Assembly (NCBI GenBank): GCA_963995525.1
Contig: OZ023211.1
Coordinates: 61,825,444-61,889,443 of the forward strand
DNA length: 64,000 nucleotides
Source of the DNA: Escarpia spicata
Lineage: Eukaryota; Annelida; Polychaeta; Sabellida; Siboglinidae
Reading direction: 5' to 3'
Below the pieces are notes generated by a model that worked only from the letters and a program-made list of their open reading frames with translations, did not search any database and was not told the origin of the DNA. The position numbers were made by a program, and so were the translations under genes. This document shows positions 34,756 through 49,100 of this stretch, one piece after another. Position 1 is the first letter of the stretch, and each line of letters opens with the position of its first letter.

Positions 34756-35575
34756 CAATTTGCACGCACCCTCACATACCTATATTGGGCGTGTTTGCAT
34801 ACTTTTGTGTGCATATTTGTTTAGATGCATGTGCATACGTAACTGTAAAAAATAACATAGTTGTAATTTTAACAATACATGTGTGTAACGACCCTAGACA
34901 GTCGATAAATGGGCATCTGGTGCAATTCCTAGGATAGCAGCTACGTTTTCGAATTACACCAACGGGAGTTGCGATTGGTATTCGAGTTACTGACGTCGGA
35001 TTTAATGTTATGCGAGTTTGTCTGAATTTGCCCATGGTCATATTATACAGCGTGCCTTGTTAAACTGTTTGGTCTTTGCAATTACTTTTTTTTGAAACTC
35101 CAAAATGCCAATGTTGAAATGTAATACACAAGAGTTCTTAATTAATCTTTTTTTCAAATCGACACGGCTGTTACTGTTGATAATCTATTCTATGTCTAAC
35201 TTGTCTTGCACTGGGTGTCAACGCCAGAATATCATTTGTTGACGTATTTGTATCTTGTGTACATTTTTGCGTATCCATACATGACGTATTTGCGTTTGTG
35301 TCCAAGTAACAATATCCGCTAATGAGCTCCCTAAAGTGTAAGTCGGTGTCACATTATACCATAAAACACAACAGTGTCGTAAGTGAACCTTCTGATGTTG
35401 TGTTTTAAACCATAACTAATTGCGTCGTTTCAGCAAGGATAATAAATTCAACAGTAAATGTATATTTAAACTACATTATTAGTAGGCCCCATCATTACAT
35501 TGTTAAATAGAGCTCAGTTGTATAAGAACATATTATTTCACTCCACTTATTGGTAATACATATCATTACGTTAAC
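34756..35575. other. No gene seen
   Basis: AT-rich, low-complexity in places. A minus-strand stretch near 34900-35040 reads VIRKRSCYPRNCTRCPFIDC, Cys-rich but not assignable to a family. It could be a TE scrap. Confidence 0.45.
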
Positions 35576-35579
35576 ATAT

Positions 35580-35875
35580 CAAAACAATATATTAAACAAG
35601 ATGGCAACTGAATGTCTGGCAACGTCTCGATGAAACCATGTCAATCTAGCAGGACACGGCACACGTGTAAACATCAACATGTTTACGTGAGCCAAATAAA
35701 TAAATGGCGGCCAATGTCTCTGTTGTAGCAACAGTTGCCATGACTACCAGAAACTGAGTATCGTCATTGTTCCGGGTGTCTCTGGCGATGCGGACACAAG
35801 CAACGTTTCGTTGACCCACATCATGTAGAGTAGAGACGGGTTGCGGTGGATCACGTTCAAAGCCCTCCCTTCCTA
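35580..35875. repeat. Dispersed repeat family D, copy 2
   Basis: Partner of 13440-13730, same orientation. Has about 35 extra bases (AAATAAATGGCGGCCAATG) relative to copy 1. Confidence 0.75.
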
Positions 35876-35879
35876 CAAG

Positions 35880-36986
35880 TCAAACATACATCGTAGGCAC
35901 CCATGGCACAATATGACCACTGCTTGTGACGTAGGGTGCGCGCTTCTGACGTCACTTTCGGTTCGAGATTAATGGCTCTACCTTTCATCAAAGCATTTGA
36001 ATCAGATTCTTTGCTTTAACAAAATCATTATTGGTGTGACAGCAGCAGGCACTAGGCGCTATGATACATTATTGGCGATTTGACATATGCGCATGTGGCG
36101 CGATTCCAAATGAATGAGCTCTTAAAGAAGACGCCATCAAGAAGCCATCAAGCCGGGCAGTTTGTATGTTGACTTTTCTCTATAATGTATGTTATATAAA
36201 ATATAACAGTTGATAATGTCTGTGATACACAGAGTGAAGCACACTTCCGCTGATGATAAAGTAGCTAAGTACAATTTGCTTAGCAAGTATAACATATAAC
36301 TATCTATAACGTTCACGTTGCACCTAGCGACCTCTAAGAAACAAGAGTGCGCGTCCGTCTTAATCAAACAAATATACATACCTACAATAACAATCTTCAC
36401 CTGATGTTATTATAAATTGTATATATTGCCAACGCACGTTTCAAATAGCAAATGGAGGTAATAAATCAAACATCGTGACGCGTTTGCGTCCAGCAGTCAT
36501 CCTGGTGTATTTAAATGTGATGGATGCCCAAGCAGAAAGCAAACACGATTTGATAATGGAAAAATGTATTGAATAAAGTATTTCTATCAGACGTGTTGCA
36601 TGTTCTCATTCAACAGCGCGATAGACATGTAGGAGATAATTTTAGCTCATGCTGACATCGTGAATCAGCTAACACATTTTGCATAGATGCTTCATTAATA
36701 ATGTATAAATAAGGTTTCAGAGGTTTCTGCGTAGATTTCGGTACCTTAAGGTATGATCAATATTTTAAAGTAGCTCAGCGTCAAAATACGTTCTCTGTAG
36801 ATGTCATGTAACCTTAGATGTTACCATACAATAATATTTCCATAAACATTATACCAGATGTATAATAAGACAATACTTATTAGCAGTGAATACTAAAGAC
36901 AAAACCACAAAACTGACATACGAAATATCCTTCTCAGTCTGGCAAAGACAGAGTTGGCAATACAGTGGACAATAGTGGACACTCAC
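35880..36986. other. Downstream of F-box gene; terminal exon not found
   Basis: The last exon of the F-box/WD40 gene should lie here or further left, because its exon at 36987 ends with a donor. No WD-like continuation was recognised on the minus strand. The sequence is otherwise featureless. Confidence 0.5.
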
Positions 36987-37102
36987 TCTATAATCCCAGA
37001 CAATGATTCTCTTCTGGTCCCCTCCACTGACCAACTTGTGCTCGTCAATGTAGAGACACCGAACCACGCCAAGGTGTCCTTGGAGTGCTGACCGACACTC
37101 AC
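36987..37102 (-). CDS. F-box/WD40 exon 10: blade 7
   Basis: Acceptor GGTTGTAAG, donor GTGAGT. Reads GECRSALQGHLGVVRC, LYIDEHKLVSGGDQKRIIVW, DYR. Phase 1 start, phase 0 end. A further exon is needed to finish the protein. Confidence 0.9.
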
Positions 37103-40100
37103 CTTACAACCAACAGAAACACACAACACAGTTCAGACAGAAGGCGAATAATAATAAAATTCACATATCTTATAACTGACAAGATATGTCATAACCAGCG
37201 GTGTTCTTTATATGATCTACTGGTAACTTGTAATGTATGAATAACCTTCCTTCAACTACGCAGAGTTGTTTTGTCATTTATTACGTACCCATATTTAAAT
37301 GTTTAAATCTACATTTAGTATTATTTGTTATACAAATGGATAATCAGTCATTTATCATAACTGCATGGTTTCTTCCAACAGCCAAACTTCATAAACTGGA
37401 GTGTTCGATCGATACTGTACATTATTTTCAACATAATAATAATATAGCCATGTCAGAGTTGTTACACCGCATACATATGTCTAACAAAGTTATCAATTAT
37501 AGTGTTAAGTAATATAAACACAAGTTCTAAATGTTAAAGACGGAACAAAAACAAGCATTCGGTCCTGGATCAGACTATCCGAAACAGTTGTGTCTGCAGC
37601 GACGGTGGACACTTTTAAAACTAGACTGTGCAAACAAATATTAAAGTCCTGTAGTGCTTTCGCACATGCCCCCACCTCCGTGCTCCCCTCCCTCATATTG
37701 GCATAATGACATTTGGGGTTTTGCAAATTAATATACAGACACAGACAAAAATACTGAAACAGATATCAAATAAAAGATTTAAAAAATTGGCAAATTACAA
37801 TGCTTGTATTTTACGGACTTACAATTTTTTAACACAGGACACATAAAAAAATAATACTGATAAATGTTCATCAAATGCAAACGGCCATGCAGTTGTGGTA
37901 AAAAGTTGCATAAAATACACATAAACATGCAATAATCTTCCACAAAGACATGAACTAGTGTGCAACGTCCGCATGCAGTCTACTACAAAACGTACTACAG
38001 AACCTTACCAATTAATTCTTTGAGAAAACACGAAATCGTTGTTTGATAACTGAAAAACACACACAACGTGAACTTTGTTTACGACAAGCTGTTTGTTACC
38101 TGATATGTATTAACTTTATTTCTATCATTTGTATTTGTTTAAATCGTAATATTTCTGCAAATATCAGTTAATACATTTCATAAGACTAGTGTAGAGTTTG
38201 AAAATTATATCAGGAAAGACTGAAAAACAAAAATGGAATCGAAACATGGTAAAATGACGTCATAATAACAGCAGTGAAAACAAGACGGCACGGGTCGGTC
38301 ATGTGGCAGTATGACTGATAGAGCTGCCAATGAGATCAAAATTTTCATTGACAATGACGACTAAAACAAGTATGATATCAACACTATTCTACAATATGTA
38401 ACATGATTGCCACCCAAACTGATATCGGCTGCGGATAACAAGTACGGAAGGGAGCCATTGCCTTATGGTAAGCAACATTCTCAAGGACGGTGCCACAGAA
38501 GACAATGGAGAAGTGACTGCCGACGAGTGCACGACGTTATGACGACCAAGGTGGAGACTCAAGTGACGACTGATTACATCTTGTGACAAACCTGCGTGTG
38601 TCCAAAGTCGCACTGTGCTGTCAGCCGCTCCCGACGCGATCACTTCTTTGTTGTACGCAACACAATACTACAACATATCACAGCGTCGCCATGATGGTCT
38701 TATGACACGTGTATATGCAACTGACAATATATGTTATAAACTGTATAAGCAATTTCGTCAATGTAGCTTATGGGTTCCTGTGGTCCAGCTGGGCCAAGAG
38801 TAATATAAGATACTAGTCCACACCAAACGTAACATGCATACAAACATAAAAAATCCACTTTTTGTGAATTATTTTTATACTGATATACATTTTATAAGTG
38901 CTATGTTTAAATATTGGACTACCCAATTATATACTTATAGTTGAACGCACATTTTATATATATCTTATTAACCATCTTATTTTGTTTTTATTTCATGTGC
39001 ATCTACATCTTTGTATTTTAGTTATTTATTACTTATTTTTGTCATTTTATTTTTGTATTTACTTGTATTGTATGTACATATGGACTTTTATCTGAAATAA
39101 AACATTATTATAAATAGAGACTATATATTTAAATAAGAATGGTTTAAAGCGACTTCTTAAAACTGTTAAGGCAGCCCGTGCCATAGTAAGGCTGATATTT
39201 CCAGAGGCGCAGTGTTGTTGGTAAGGACGTATAGTGTTGAAATAATATGGTAACAATATTAGTGTCACTTTTTTGCGCCTAAACTAAATCCTGGGAAATC
39301 AAGCTTAGATGTGCATCATGAAAACAGAGTGGGTCAAATTCAACATCGATAAATGGATGGATACATCGGGGAGCTAAGGTGGATGAGTAGAGTTATGAAG
39401 GTACGTTTTTAGATGACATGTTATCGAGACCAGTGCTCACCACTTCCTCGCTGTGTCCCGTCAGCGTGTGCGTGCATTTGCCCGTCTGTGTCTCCCACAA
39501 CTTGATGGTGCCGTCGCCACTGCCACTCACTATCAGCTTCTCGTCAAACTGACAGCAACTCACCACTGTAATGTCAAATTCTAAATTTTGATTTCTTAGA
39601 TTGGTTGTCTGTTCCGTTACCAGAAATGAGCGAGGGTTGTAATGATTAGCAGGCAGTTCGCTGAATTGGTTGTTGGATGTGGGAGAATCGCGACCACGTT
39701 GAACGTCAAAGTTTGTGGTTAAACCAGCCAGCGTCCGTTATATTGCCAATAAGGCTGCTTATAATCTGAATGTTATGTTTAATTTTTGCAGGCTGCAAAT
39801 TCAACTTGTGAAGAATTAGCTGATTAAATGCAATTTGGAGGGCAGTATACCTTCAATATATTTATTCTAGTATTAATAGCATAACACTAATTAAGATAAA
39901 AAAGACAACCTCCCTTTCTTCAAGTGTTCATCTCGCAATCTCATGGTTAGACTAAAGGTGTCTGCAGACTTTAATACAACATCAATAAAAGAAGAAATAT
40001 TGTTATATGTTAGTCGTATCTCAATAGTATGATTTAAAAAGAATGTAATCGAAAGCAGACACCAGGGGGCAAATGGATAAAGGCGCCATTGGCTTATCGT

Positions 40101-43100
40101 GAGTCCAACAATGTTTATCTATGTGCAACCCACCCTTCCAAAATATTTGTAATTTCAAAACTGTTCAATATTTTTTTAAATTATAAGCATATGCATCTAC
40201 ATTACAAATCATCTTTAATATTATTGTCAAAACGAAAATTATCTCAGCTCCGTGGAAGAATAGACCAGATAATGAAAATAGCAATATATCACAAGCTTTC
40301 TGTACTTGCCTTCAACGTGGTCTTGCATTCTACGAATCATCTCTCCTTTCTGGATGTCCCACAGGATCAGGATGCTATCCCATGAGCCAGTCAGCACCAG
40401 GTTCCCGCACATACACATACACTACAACGGACGACTAAGTATCTTACGTCCACGTCTACCAACATCTAGCAGTAATGCTGTATAAAACACGTACACAAGC
40501 TCTACAGTAGACAACTAAGTAGGCTTACTGTCACATATACCTATATCTAGCAATATTTCTGTCTAAAACACGTAAACAGACATTATAATGGCAAACTAAG
40601 TATCTTACATCCACATCTACCAACATCTAGCAATACTGCCTTCTAAAACACATGACCATCTTCATCATCATCCCTGTGTGGGTTCGGAGATGGCTCATGA
40701 GGTCTATCCTTGCCCGAAAGTTTCTGGAGCAGTGGTGCAGGACAACGCTGCTGGCAGAGCTGAGGCAGTGGAGACGCTGCTTGCAGGAAGGGAACCGCTA
40801 CCTACGAGCAGCAGTGCATCGAGACAGCCAAAACTCAGGCAAGCAGTGGTGGCAGGACAATCACCATAGAGGATGCGCTTTGGGAGATGCTCATTTGACA
40901 TTCTGGTGATGTGACCAGCCCAGCGGAGTTGAGGCACCGGCAACATTGTGTAGGCACTGGACATGCCGGTCTGCTTAAGGATCTCAGTGTCAGGAATCTT
41001 GTCCTGTCACTTGACTTTCAGCAGCTTGTGAAGACAGCACAGATGGAAACGATTGAGTTTATTTGCATGTCGTTGGTAGACAGTCCATGTCTCGCATGCA
41101 TAGAGTAGGGTAGAGAGAACGACAGCTCTGGAGACAGTCAGTCTGGTTGTGAGGCTCACTCCTCTGCATTCCCACACTGATGAACGAAGTCTTCCAAAGA
41201 CCACACTGACCTTAGTGATTCAGGTAGGTGAATTTGTTTACTACTGTCAGCTTTTGGTTGATCACTGTCACAGTCGGCTCTTGGTAGGGCTTCCCTGGCA
41301 TTGGTTGGTACAACACTTCAGTCTTCTTTGTACTGATGGTGAGTCCAAAGTTGTCACATGAGGTGGAGAGCAGATCCATACTGCGTTGTATGTCTGCTGT
41401 GTTTCCAGCATTCAGTGCACAGTCGTCAGCGAATAGGAACTCTCGAAGCCTGTCAACATGGATCTTGGTCTTGGCCTGAAGGTGTCGCAGATTGAAGAGT
41501 TTGTCACCTGTTCGATACCTGATATCTACACCTGGTTCACTGTCCTGGATGGCATCAGTTAGCATTGCAGAAAACATTATGCTGAACAGGGTCGGCGCCA
41601 GCACGCAGCCTTGTTTTATTCCATTGGTGACAGGAAATGGGGCACAGAACTCAGCTTGCATGCCATCGGGGAATTGCCATACCATCAGGTTGAATCTGTC
41701 TGGGCACCCAAACCTACTCATAATTTTCCAGAGTCCCTCACGACTGATAGTGTCGAAGGCCTTGGTAAGGTCAACAAAGGTGGTGTAGAGGTCGACGTTA
41801 TGTTCCTGGCATTTTTATTTTTCTGCAGTAGGATTTTGGCAAGGACTTTTCCTGTGGTGGAGAGGAGTGAAATCCCTCTGTGGTTGTCGCAGGCTTGGCG
41901 ATTTCCCTTGCGCTTATACATACACAGGCACTACGATTTATATCTAGGTAGTCTTACTTCTACATCAACCAAGACCTAGCAATATTACCTTCTAAAATAT
42001 ATATATTGTTTAATTACATACACTATAATGGACAACTAAATATCTTACTTCCACATCTATCAACATCTAGCAATACTGCCATCTAACACACATATACATG
42101 CATTAGTACGGACAACTAGGTAGTCTTTTTTCCACATCTACCAACATCTAGCAATACTGCCGTCTCACACACATATACAGGCATTAGTACGGACAACTAG
42201 GTAGTCTTACTTCCACATCTATCAACATCTAGCAATACTGCCGTCTAACACACATATACAGGCATTAGTACGGACAACTAGGTAGTCGTACTTCCACATC
42301 TACCAACATCTAGCAATACTGCCGTCTAACACACATATACAGGCATTAATACGGACAACTAGGTAGTCTTATTTCCACATCTATCAATACTGCCGTCTAA
42401 CACACATATACAGGCATTAGTACGGACAACTAGGTAGTCTTATTTCCACATCTACCAACATCTAGCAATACTGCCGTCTAACAGACATATACAGGCATTA
42501 GTACAGACAACTAGGTAGTCTTACTGCCACATCTATCAACATCTAGCAATACTGCCCTCTAACACACATATACAGGCATTAGTACGGACAACTAGGTAGT
42601 CTTACTGCCATATCTACCAACATCTAGCAATACTGCCCTCTAACACACATATACAGGCATTAGTACGGACAACTAGGTAGTCTTACTGCCATATCTACCA
42701 ACATCTAGCAATACTGCCCTCTAACACACATATACAGGCATTAGTATGGACAACTAGGTAGTCTTACTGCCATATCTACCAACATCTAGCAATACTGCCC
42801 TCTAACACACATATACAGGCATTAGTACGGACAACTAGGTAGTCTTACTTCCACATCTACCAACATCTAGCAATACTGCCGTCTAACACACATATAAAGG
42901 CATTAGTACGGACAACTAGGTAGTCTTACTGCCATATCTACCAACATCTAGCAATACTGCCGTCTAACACACATATACAGGCATTAGTACGGACAACTAG
43001 GTAGTCTTACTTCCACATCTACCAACATCTAGCAATACTGCCATCTAACACACATATACATGCATTAGTACGGACAACTAGGTAGTCTTACTTCCACATC

Positions 43101-46100
43101 TACCAACATCACACCTAACAATATTGTCGTTTAAAACAACAAGTTCCAGAACAACATTGGACAAGGAAGACATTGTTTAGGGGAGTAAAACAATTACTAA
43201 ACAACCCCACTTGTCAGATCTATCATTTTGTTTTGGAAGCATCTAAACAGCCAGCAGAAAATTTTTCTATTTCTCTTCCTAACTTTGTAATAGGGCATTC
43301 ACTACATTCATCCCACAGTGCTGCTACAAGACCACGAACCAGACAAGCAAGTGATTATAGCAATAACGTAACATTAAATCCTCATCCAAATGGTTCTGAT
43401 AACATATTTCCAACTAACACAAAATTAATGTTCAACAGTCGAACTACCCAGGAGGGTATATACCATAGATTATGAATTTGGTAATGTAACGTTGTTCAAG
43501 AACATGCAGTGTAAAACCATTTCCTATCCGAGAGTGGCACACTCTACAAATAGTATTGTGTTACGTAAATAAGACTGCAGGTGTTGTTTCATAGATGCAC
43601 CAAACTACACTGACATTTAATGCTACGTGCCCTAAGGTTAGTGAACAGAGCAATAAAACAAAGTCAATCCAGTGATGTGCATCCATAAAAGATAAAAATA
43701 CAGTTTGAAATCAACGCACGTGTATAGAACCTAGCTTCACAAATTAAGAAATCAAAACAAGCACATACACAGAAGCTACCTCTATCTCATCTGCGTGCCC
43801 CTCCAGTGCGTGCACCAGGATGCCTTCTCTGATACTCCACACCTTCAAGATCCTAAAATAACAGTCACACATAATTTAATTCCATGCCTTCTTTCAGACA
43901 TAACCAGTCTGTATATCAATGTATACAGTTGTGCAGAGAAATATGCATTATAAAATCATATAGTGGATAAACTATTTCATTTAATGTCCCTTTAGTTATA
44001 AGAGTGATGATGTCACAATTAATATTGAATATAGGACATTTTACTAAAGCATAAAACCATTTTCATACATACAAGGGCTAGGTTTTTATTATCAGCAAAA
44101 CTGTTTGGTTTATAATCAAAATATTTTGGAAAACTCTTCAAAATGTATTCACTACGTAGACAGTTATCCACCTGTGATTGTGATTTCAGGTTGGCCCAGT
44201 ATCTATTGCAGGAGACGTGAACAACATGAATCTCAAGATGACAAACTTGCATCTTCCGGCGTGTGACAAGTAACTGCCATGTCTACTAATTAATGACACT
44301 CACTTGTCCATCCCAGTACTGACAATCTTCTCAGAGTCGACCTGCAGTTTCTCCACTCCTCCTATGTGTTCACGAAACTGTCTGATCAATCGACCCGTTT
44401 TTGCGTTGAACAACCGCACGAAACCGTCTGCACATCCCGTCACAATGTTGTTTCCCTGAAACCAGCTGCTCATCAATATAACTCGTTAGCATGCATTATT
44501 ATATACACACACATGCATGCATGCTAGCATACATGCACACACACAAACACACACAAACACACACAAACACACACAAACACACACAAACACACACAAACAC
44601 ACACAAACACACACAAACACACACAAACACACACACGTATATGTTGATGACATACGTGTATTCTGATGACCGTGATGACATCCTGGTGGTCGTCTACTGT
44701 CCGTTGACAGAAGGACGTGTCAACGAACCAGATCTTCATGGTGTTGTCGACACTGCCACTCACCACAATCTCTCCTGCATTCATGGTAAAATTAAGTTCT
44801 TATATAACTGTGATGAAATATTATCAAACATAATAAAAATATAAAGGTAAGTTGTTATATTGTTATACATCCAGTCCTAAGGGCTGCTCAAAGCACTTTA
44901 CACTTTACACCCTGGCAGACCTATTCAATCAAACACCATCTTGACTTCTCTGGGAAGCATTCAGCCACACTACAATTACTGCACAAAGATTATTTGTACA
45001 CAAATATTCACCACTGCATATAGCCACATGCGTACAGTTGAATGAACTGGAGGAATGTAGCGTGAATAAACTTTGAAACGACAGGAAGAGGATTCAAACC
45101 TGGGTTCTCTCCGTTGAGAGTCTGACACTCTAAACACTGCTCTACCGTGGTCTTCTTTTCACAAAATTTGTAAACTTATTTTTCTCAAAATGTCACTTTT
45201 TAAAAATTTGTTTCATTCTTATCAATAAATAAAAAATACTTAAAAATTTCAACAAAATATTAATGTGGTATCAGTTTAAAGCTTGTGATCTGTGGAATCC
45301 AATATATGGAACAAAAGTCTATTTCACAATTCTGCAACTTAATACCCACTTTGCTCTGGCGGGTCAGAAATGGCTAAAGTCAATAACATGTTGTTTTATA
45401 ACAGTATATTTTGGAGTATGAATTTAAACGGAATTTCAAGTCTAAATTACAGGTTTCAACCTCCAAAATGTGGCCTGTCTGGATGTGTGTGTGATGTTAC
45501 CGTTGCAGTCCATGGCTGTGACTCTCTTTCTGTGACCCCTCAAGGTCGGTAGCACTGTGTAACGCCCCAGTTCCCAGTTCTTCATGAGGTGATGCGCACG
45601 CATGTAAACCTTCTTCCACTTACACACAGGAATCAACTTTAACCTCTTGTCTTCTGCAGACAGCAACACCATCAATTGTTATACACTGTATTTGTCATTC
45701 TTAAACAATGATTATAATACGTATGGCTTACGGGTAATTGCAACGTGTGTATTTACGTAGACATCTATGTCGCAGAGTACCTGAGTATTTATAAATGTAT
45801 TTTTTAATATAGTTTCTTCATAATATTGTACACATTTAGTGGGCCCACATACACAATTATGATATTACAAAAATAACACATATATACGATGTATATGCGA
45901 CTTTGTGTACATGTATAAATATATATGTGAATACTTGTTGAATTATGATTAACTGTCAAAACAAGTAATTTAATATGCTTATCACGTGATGTTAACTGTT
46001 TTATTATTTACATTTGTGGGGTGGCTCTGATGCTAGAGAAATATTATGTCTTTATGGGAGTCTCCCCGACCTACTTATTTTAAATATTATTTAAATTATT

Positions 46101-49100
46101 CAACACACTGTATGTCTAATAAATTTATTCCGAGTTCTGAGTTTATCAGACAACTAGTTTACCCCCATTCGTGGAGCAACAAATCAACCATTGCTGATAT
46201 TAATTAATTATATTTCACTATTATGAAAGACTTGTAATCTTAACCTCATTCACATCGACCATTTAATTTCAGCAACAAAATTAAAGGAAAGTTCTTATAT
46301 AGCACAGAATCATCCTCAGGACTGCTCAAAGCGCTTTACACTTTACTCCCTGTCAGACCTGTTCAATCGAACGCAATCTCGACTTCTCTGGGAAGCATTC
46401 AGTCATGCTGCAATTAATGCACGAAGACTAATCGTATACAGATATCCACCACTGTCTATAGCCAGGTACTCATTCATACAGCTGAGTGAACTGGAGCAAT
46501 GTAGAGCAAACGAACTTGCCCAAGGTTCGACACCGCAGCACAGGATTCGAACCCGGGTTTTCTCAGTCGAGAGTCCGAAGCTCTAGCCGCTACACCACTG
46601 CGCTCCACATGCAGAGAAGACACCAGTTACAGCACGCTAGTTACAGCATGCTGACATTTCCTGGTAAATTGGACGTGATGCCATAGTAGCGCCCTCTTTA
46701 GAGTGGTTCACTATTCAACTGTTTCCATTTTATGACTGTTACATAGATGTATTAAATTTACATGATGACAGCTATCATTTATGAATACTCCAGGAAACTG
46801 TCTTCTGTATTTGTGCATATGCAGCATCATCCAGAGGACGGGAATTTTGTTTAGTGTTCTTAGTGTACTAGAATAGATATGCGGTACATATGTACAGTTT
46901 ACCAATGTACTTTTAATAAGCCCAAAACAATCCTCACGATTTGAAAGTCGCATGCACGAAACATTCAAATTGTGTAGCAAACATTCAAATATCAAATAAT
47001 AATCACAGCTGTAGTAGAGATGAGTGGGGCTAACCGCAGGTTCCTCGAGTTGCTCTTTGAAGAACGTTGTGAGTCAACCAATCAGGGCCACAAATAGACC
47101 AGAGTACAGCTGACATAGCAAATTTCCTGCTAATAATTACCAGCTCTGACTTGAGAGGAGGATTCTGGGTAAGGAAATAGACCAGGTCGCACTAAAAATC
47201 TGCAAGCCACAATGATGTTGTGGTGAATTACTCACCAGTGAACTCGAAGAATGGTGATGTTCCAGACATATTCGCCCGAGTACATTTGATCTGTGGCTTC
47301 TCTAACAAATTACACTTCAGCCCGAAGTTAAGCCAGTGTCTCACCATGCAGTGGTGCAGCCTACAAGGGAAGAGAGAACAGCTGTTTAGACAAGTATCAC
47401 TCAACAGACAATCATCAACTTCTAGAACTGCTAAATCTATCGACCAACATTTGAAGCTGTGCTGGAATCCAAACTAGGATTCAAATGGGATAAGGGAGTA
47501 TTTTTATATCTGAAATGGTGGATTTTGTGTAGTAGTCTGTAGTATTAGAATTGTTTAGGTCAATTAGGAGGGTCAATTTAATGGTAGAAATTTACTTGAG
47601 ACTCTTATCATCAAGTGTAGACCGTTCTACCTGCCGCGAGAGTTTACCTCCATTGTCTTGGTGGGAGTGTACATCCCACCCCAGGTCAACGTTACTGCTG
47701 CGATCAACGCTCTCACCAATCAGATCACACAGTGGAAAACTCTAACCCTGACTCACTTGTCCTAGTTCTCTGTAACTCCAACCACACTACGCTGTCTAAA
47801 GATCTCCCAAAATATAAGCACCATGTCAAGTGTGCCACTAAAGAGGGGGAAACCTTGGATCACTGCTACAGCACTATCAGGGATGCCCATCATGCGGTCC
47901 CACGTGTGCCCCTTGGCTTCTCCGACCACACCATGATCTACCTTCCTACCACCAGAAGCTTAAAGCGAAACCCTGCGTTCGCAATGTCAAGCGCTGGGAC
48001 CGTGAATCTATTCAGCTTCTCCAAGGCTGTTTGGCCAGTATAGACAAGGACTCGTTTAAACAGGTGTGCACAGACATTCATGGATATGCAAACACTGTGA
48101 CATCTTACATAAGCTTCTGCCAGGATCTGTGTTTTCCCCAGAAAAATGTGAAAGTGTTCAGCAACAATAAGTCGTGGTTCACCAGTGACCTGAAATTCAA
48201 GCTGAAAGAGGATGTTTTCAAGAGTGGAAACCGTGCACTATACAAGAAGGCCTGGTACGATGTCCTAAGAGCAATATGTGGAGCACAGTCTGACTGCAGG
48301 AGAAAGCTGGAAGGCTAGTTACTTTCCAACGACACCCGCGCTCTCTGAAAAGAGCCTGCAAAGTGTTATTGGCTACAAGCAGAAGCCCTCCACTCCTGGC
48401 TTCGATTCTGCAACACCAGACAACCTCAACAATTTTTACGCCCGCTTCAACTATCAGAATTCGACGCCAGTATCGGCCAACCCGTCCGACCCTGCAGTGC
48501 CACTCCCTCCTCCATTTACTGGGCAGGAACATGAGGTGAGGAAGCTCTTCAAGCTGCAGAGCAGCAGGAAAGCCGCTGGTCCTGACAATGTTTCCACCTC
48601 CACACTAAAACACTGTGCTGATGAACTGGCTCCTGTATTCACAGAACTGTTTAACTCCTCACTCCATCAGCACAGTGTTCCTGTTTCAAGGCAGCAGCTA
48701 TCATCCCTGTTCCGAAGATGATCAAGGTGACAGCCCTGAACGACTACCGCCCCGTGGCCCTGACATCAGTGATGAAGGCGCTGGAGCACTTGGTTCTCAC
48801 ATACCTGAAATCAATTGTCAATCCATTGCTTGACCTATTTGAGTTTGCGTATCGCAAAATTAGATCTGTTGAGGTTGCTGTCTCTCTCGGCTTGTTTTAT
48901 GTTCTCCAGTATTTTGAGGGTCCTGATACTTATGCAAGGATCCGTTTTGTTGATTATAGCTCTGCTTTTAACACCAGTATCCCCTCAAAACTGTTTGAGA
49001 AGTTACAGAAGGTCGGAGTTCAACAGTCCATGTGCCTGTGGATCCTTGATTCTATGTTCAACAGAATGCAGGTTGTAAAAATATGTGACAACTTATCGTC

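Noticed and set aside
40422..43130. Possible CRISPR-like array (81-bp) and likewise the 35-bp array at 49855
   Set aside because: Units are contiguous with no unique spacers, in an animal intron. They are minisatellites.
46543..46608. Possible tRNA gene on the minus strand (A and B box)
   Set aside because: The boxes belong to a SINE head, repeated with mutations at 21.1, 22.1 and 45.1 kb. The acceptor stem does not close.
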